From the NCBI GenBank assembly GCA_003573635.1, contig QUTJ01031517.1, positions 1-12,417 of the forward strand: a stretch of DNA of 12,417 bases, in the 5' to 3' direction. The notes beneath the pieces are model-generated. The model worked only from the letters and a program-made list of their open reading frames with translations. It was not told the DNA's origin and searched no databases. This DNA is from Goniomonas avonlea. Lineage: Eukaryota > Cryptophyceae > Goniomonadida > Goniomonadaceae. Each line of letters starts with the position of its first letter. The first letter of the stretch is position 1. Made by a program: the position numbers and the translations under genes. Below are positions 10,533 to 12,417 of the stretch, in pieces.

Positions 10533-10968
10533 GTGCAGCTGTTCACTGGTTCAGATGGTGATTTTATCGCCAATTTATTGCCTGGTTGTTCGCTCGTTGG
10601 GCTTGGTCCTTGGTCAGCCACAGGCGACCCCACGGAGTACGCTGCCATCCTGGACTCGATTGATGCGCCCCCCCATCTTGCTAAGAGCCGTGCCTGGGCT
10701 TTTCCTGGCACCAACGACACAGTTGTTCACTCTGGTGTGGTGCTGAAGAGATCAAGAATACTACGGCCACTGGATTCTGAACTCACTTCGAACTTTGTGA
10801 ACAACATCCCAAACAGCTACGTGTCTTAGCGTATTGAACTGTTTGCAGTGCTCCTGGGTCACAGATTCTTACGGCCCCTACCCGTTCTCCGACTTTGCCA
10901 GTGAGTGCGTTGAGCTCTGCTGGGTTGTGACAGACGGTGTTCACACATCAGGGTTTGGCCCGGTGTGA
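10533..10968 (+). pseudogene. Broken PHB-depolymerase-like esterase fragment
   Basis: Translated segments match, in order, the C-terminal half of alpha/beta-hydrolase PHB-depolymerase-like esterases: IDAPPHLAKSRAW, then GTNDTVVHSGVVLK (the family's SGTxD...VV region carrying the catalytic Asp), then DQEYYGHW, NFVNNIPNSY, and SWVTDSYGPYP with ASECVELC. These lie in alternating frames: frame of 10533, shift to the next frame by 10750, back by about 10790, shift again before 10861. The 28 bases between NSY and SWVTDSYG are shorter than any intron seen here. The family's serine motif and N-terminal half are absent upstream, and the position expected to be the catalytic His after IPNS is Tyr. It therefore looks like a truncated, decayed gene. 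An intron-rich gene with unusually short introns or sequencing indels is the alternative. The call rests on motif memory, not a search. Confidence 0.5.
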
Positions 10969-11152
10969 GTCACACGTGACTGAGAAATCGTTGGCTAGTA
11001 ACCCGCGCCAGGACGGTGGCAGTTACGGCGTCGGACTGGCTCGTCTTTTGAACACTTTCCCCCGCTCCGTTCACGTGGTTGTTGACGGTGCAGCCACTGC
11101 ACCTTTGCACACTACAGTACAGCCATGCTTGTTACCTCCGATGTACAAGCCG

Positions 11153-11245
11153 CGTGCGCGCGCGTGTGTGAAACTAGGTGCTTGAATACTCTCTCTGGCT
11201 CTCTCTTAACACATGCAAGTGTGCGTGTGTGCGTGTGTGCGTGCG
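11153..11245. repeat. (CG)n/(TG)n-rich simple repeats
   Basis: A GCGCGCGCGTGTGTG run (about 11156-11170), TC-rich repeats (11190-11207) and GTGTGCGTGTGTGCGTGTGTG (about 11220-11243). Alternating purine-pyrimidine tracts of this kind can adopt Z-DNA. An open frame of 171 codons (11125-11640) runs through them. Its later part is Lys/Arg-rich with KKCDECLRH, but nothing supports it as a gene. Confidence 0.75.
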
Positions 11246-11468
11246 AGACTCCCGAGTGTGGGAGCGGAAAATACAAAAAAAAACAAAAAAACGGAAGATT
11301 CGGCGAATTCCAACGGATCAAGGCCAAGAATATGATCCGACAACGCACGAAAAACCAAGATAGAAAAGGGAATCCCCTCGTATACTCTAGGCACTTCAAG
11401 CCTAACACAGACAAGAAGTGCGACGAATGTCTTCGCCACTCAAAGCCCGAAAGGGCCTCTCAGGCTAT

Positions 11469-11508
11469 CAACAAGTCAAACAGGTCAACAAGTCAAACAG
11501 GTCAAACC
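11469..11508. repeat. 17-bp tandem repeat
   Basis: CAACAAGTCAAACAGGT occurs twice exactly (11469-11485, 11486-11502), followed by a partial third copy (CAAAC). Confidence 0.85.
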
Positions 11509-11634
11509 CATGAAACACACCCCACGACCTGCAACCATGTCCGACGACGCTCCGGCGCAACACGACGAGAAGTTCCAACGCAAACCGACGCGGTCCATGG
11601 GGCTGTGTGTCAAGGGCACCGAAACGACAAGGAC

Positions 11635-11787
11635 CCTTGACTGGCACCGCGCCCATCCGCGAGACGTCAAGGTCAGCTCTTTCCAGGACGTCAAGGACCT
11701 TGACTCTCACCGCTGCCCATCCGCGAGACGTCACGGTCAGCTCTTTCCTGGACGTCAAGGACCTTGACTCTCACCGCCGCCCATTGG
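11635..11787. repeat. 63/64-bp tandem repeat with internal palindromes
   Basis: About two and a half copies of a unit that begins CCTTGACT(C/G), runs through CCCATCCGCGAGACGTCA and CAGCTCTTTCC(A/T)GGACGTC and ends CAAGGA; copies begin at 11635, 11698 and 11762. At the unit junctions lies GTCAAGGACCTTGAC (11690-11704 and 11754-11768), a 7-bp inverted repeat around one base, and each unit also has GACGTC palindromes. The unit length differs by one base between copies, so a conserved coding frame is unlikely. Confidence 0.85.
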
Positions 11788-11799
11788 CGCCATGTCGTC

Positions 11800-12280
11800 G
11801 TTCCCATGCCTGCGCGCCGAGTTAGATTGTGCCAGGGTGCTTGTGAAACTCGTTGACCTCTCCCCTCTCTCTGCTCCTCCTCGCGCACGCTCTCTCTCTC
11901 CTCCTCCCTCTCGGTTCGGGAGCCTCCCGCCCCTCTCTGGCCAACAGGACAGCTTGATGGTATCTCCGACCGAACTGCATGGACCCATGCTCCTCAAAGT
12001 TATTACGGCGAACGGGACAATAGATAGATATAATCAAACGGGGCCAACAAACCTGAAGCCGCCGTGACATGGTCCAGAGCAGGCCGTCGCCCTGCACGCC
12101 CAACCCAGTGTCTCTCCCCACCATGTCCGCATCTCCGCCCTCGCCTCGGTCCCTCCGAGCACCTGCAAGGGTTGTTACGGTTGCCTGGCCCTCGGTGAGC
12201 GACTAGGGAGCGAGTGAGTGAGTGTGTGTGAGAGAGGGTGGGAAAGGAACGAGGCAGGGAGGGCTCGTTGCCTCGGTCAG
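11800..12280. other. Region with no recognised gene
   Basis: This is GC- and pyrimidine-rich DNA with TC-rich stretches (about 11860-11940), an ATAGATAGATATAA patch (12020-12034) and GTGAGTGAGTGTGTGTGAGAG (about 12213-12233). Several open frames on both strands are low in complexity and share no motif with known families. I see nothing else to support. Confidence 0.5.
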
Positions 12281-12283
12281 CCG

Positions 12284-12385
12284 GGACGCTGTCTCTCCTG
12301 GGGTGCAGGAGAGACAGCGTCCTGCACACCCCAGGAGAGACAGCGTCCTGCACCCCTTCCCCCCCCTGGGACGCTGTGTCTCCTG
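12284..12385. repeat. Four 17-bp modules in alternating orientation
   Basis: GGACGCTGTCTCTCCTG occurs at 12284-12300 on the plus strand, as its exact reverse complement at 12306-12322 and 12332-12348, and again on the plus strand with one substitution at 12369-12385. The first two form a perfect 17-bp stem with a GGGTG loop. The first and third share further flanking complementarity through CACCCC, giving a competing larger hairpin. TGCACCCC follows copies three and four. This is a compact fold-back cluster. Whether it is a recombination product, a transposon end or a regulatory hairpin is unknown. Confidence 0.9.
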
Positions 12386-12417
12386 CACCCCTTCCTCTAC
12401 TCATCCGCTCTTTCTCC

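Noticed and set aside
10937-11185. Open frame with a Gly-rich GGSYGVGLARLLNTFP part
   Set aside because: It overlaps the end of the decayed esterase in another frame and matches no family I know; it could be a further fragment but cannot be supported.
11125-11640. 171-codon plus-strand open frame with a Lys/Arg-rich part and KKCDECLRH
   Set aside because: It starts in TG/CG simple repeats, crosses a 17-bp tandem repeat, and its two Cys do not make a recognisable zinc finger.

Overview
The window is nuclear DNA of a unicellular eukaryote. Four of its genes are split by short GT-AG introns, mostly 44 to 58 bases. Genes sit head to head or tail to tail with small gaps, and GA/TC microsatellites are abundant. 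Closely packed genes, compact introns and secretory-pathway methyltransferases suggest a protist, perhaps an alga or another stramenopile or alveolate lineage, but nothing I can read fixes the lineage.

Layout. 1-2034 is a repeat-derived block: two inverted arms (1-158 and about 1877-2034) enclose a minisatellite, a tRNA-like (SINE-type) unit, and two tandem copies of a ~500-bp module that carries a decayed reading frame. 2038-2380 is microsatellite and repeat-flanking DNA. 2383-3638 (+) is a two-exon, secretory-pathway, FkbM-like methyltransferase. 3639-4666 is a convergent intergenic region with a G-run and a long (GA)n tract. 4667-5835 (-) is a five-exon class I SAM-dependent methyltransferase, also with a signal peptide. 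5836-6037 is a bidirectional promoter region of about 200 bases. 6038-8915 (+) is an eight-exon CDC48/p97/VCP AAA+ ATPase gene, complete at 793 aa. 9068-10179 (-) is a three-exon multi-pass membrane protein of unrecognised family. 10533-10968 (+) is a broken gene fragment resembling the C-terminal half of a PHB-depolymerase-like esterase. 11100-12417 has no convincing gene and holds TG repeats, a 17-bp tandem repeat, a 63/64-bp tandem repeat with internal palindromes, and a terminal cluster of 17-bp modules in alternating orientation.

The CDC48 gene is the firm anchor. Its exon joins were set by matching the conserved p97 protein, and the intron sizes it gives were then used to join exons in the other genes. 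The two methyltransferases point their 3' ends at each other and both carry N-terminal signal peptides, so they may act on secreted or surface molecules; that is inference. I see no bacterial operon, CRISPR array or integrated virus. The least ordinary items are the inverted-arm element with its two decayed modules, the tRNA-like unit with a GA tail, the stop-free 195-base CDC48 intron with competing hairpins, and the alternating 17-bp modules at the right end.
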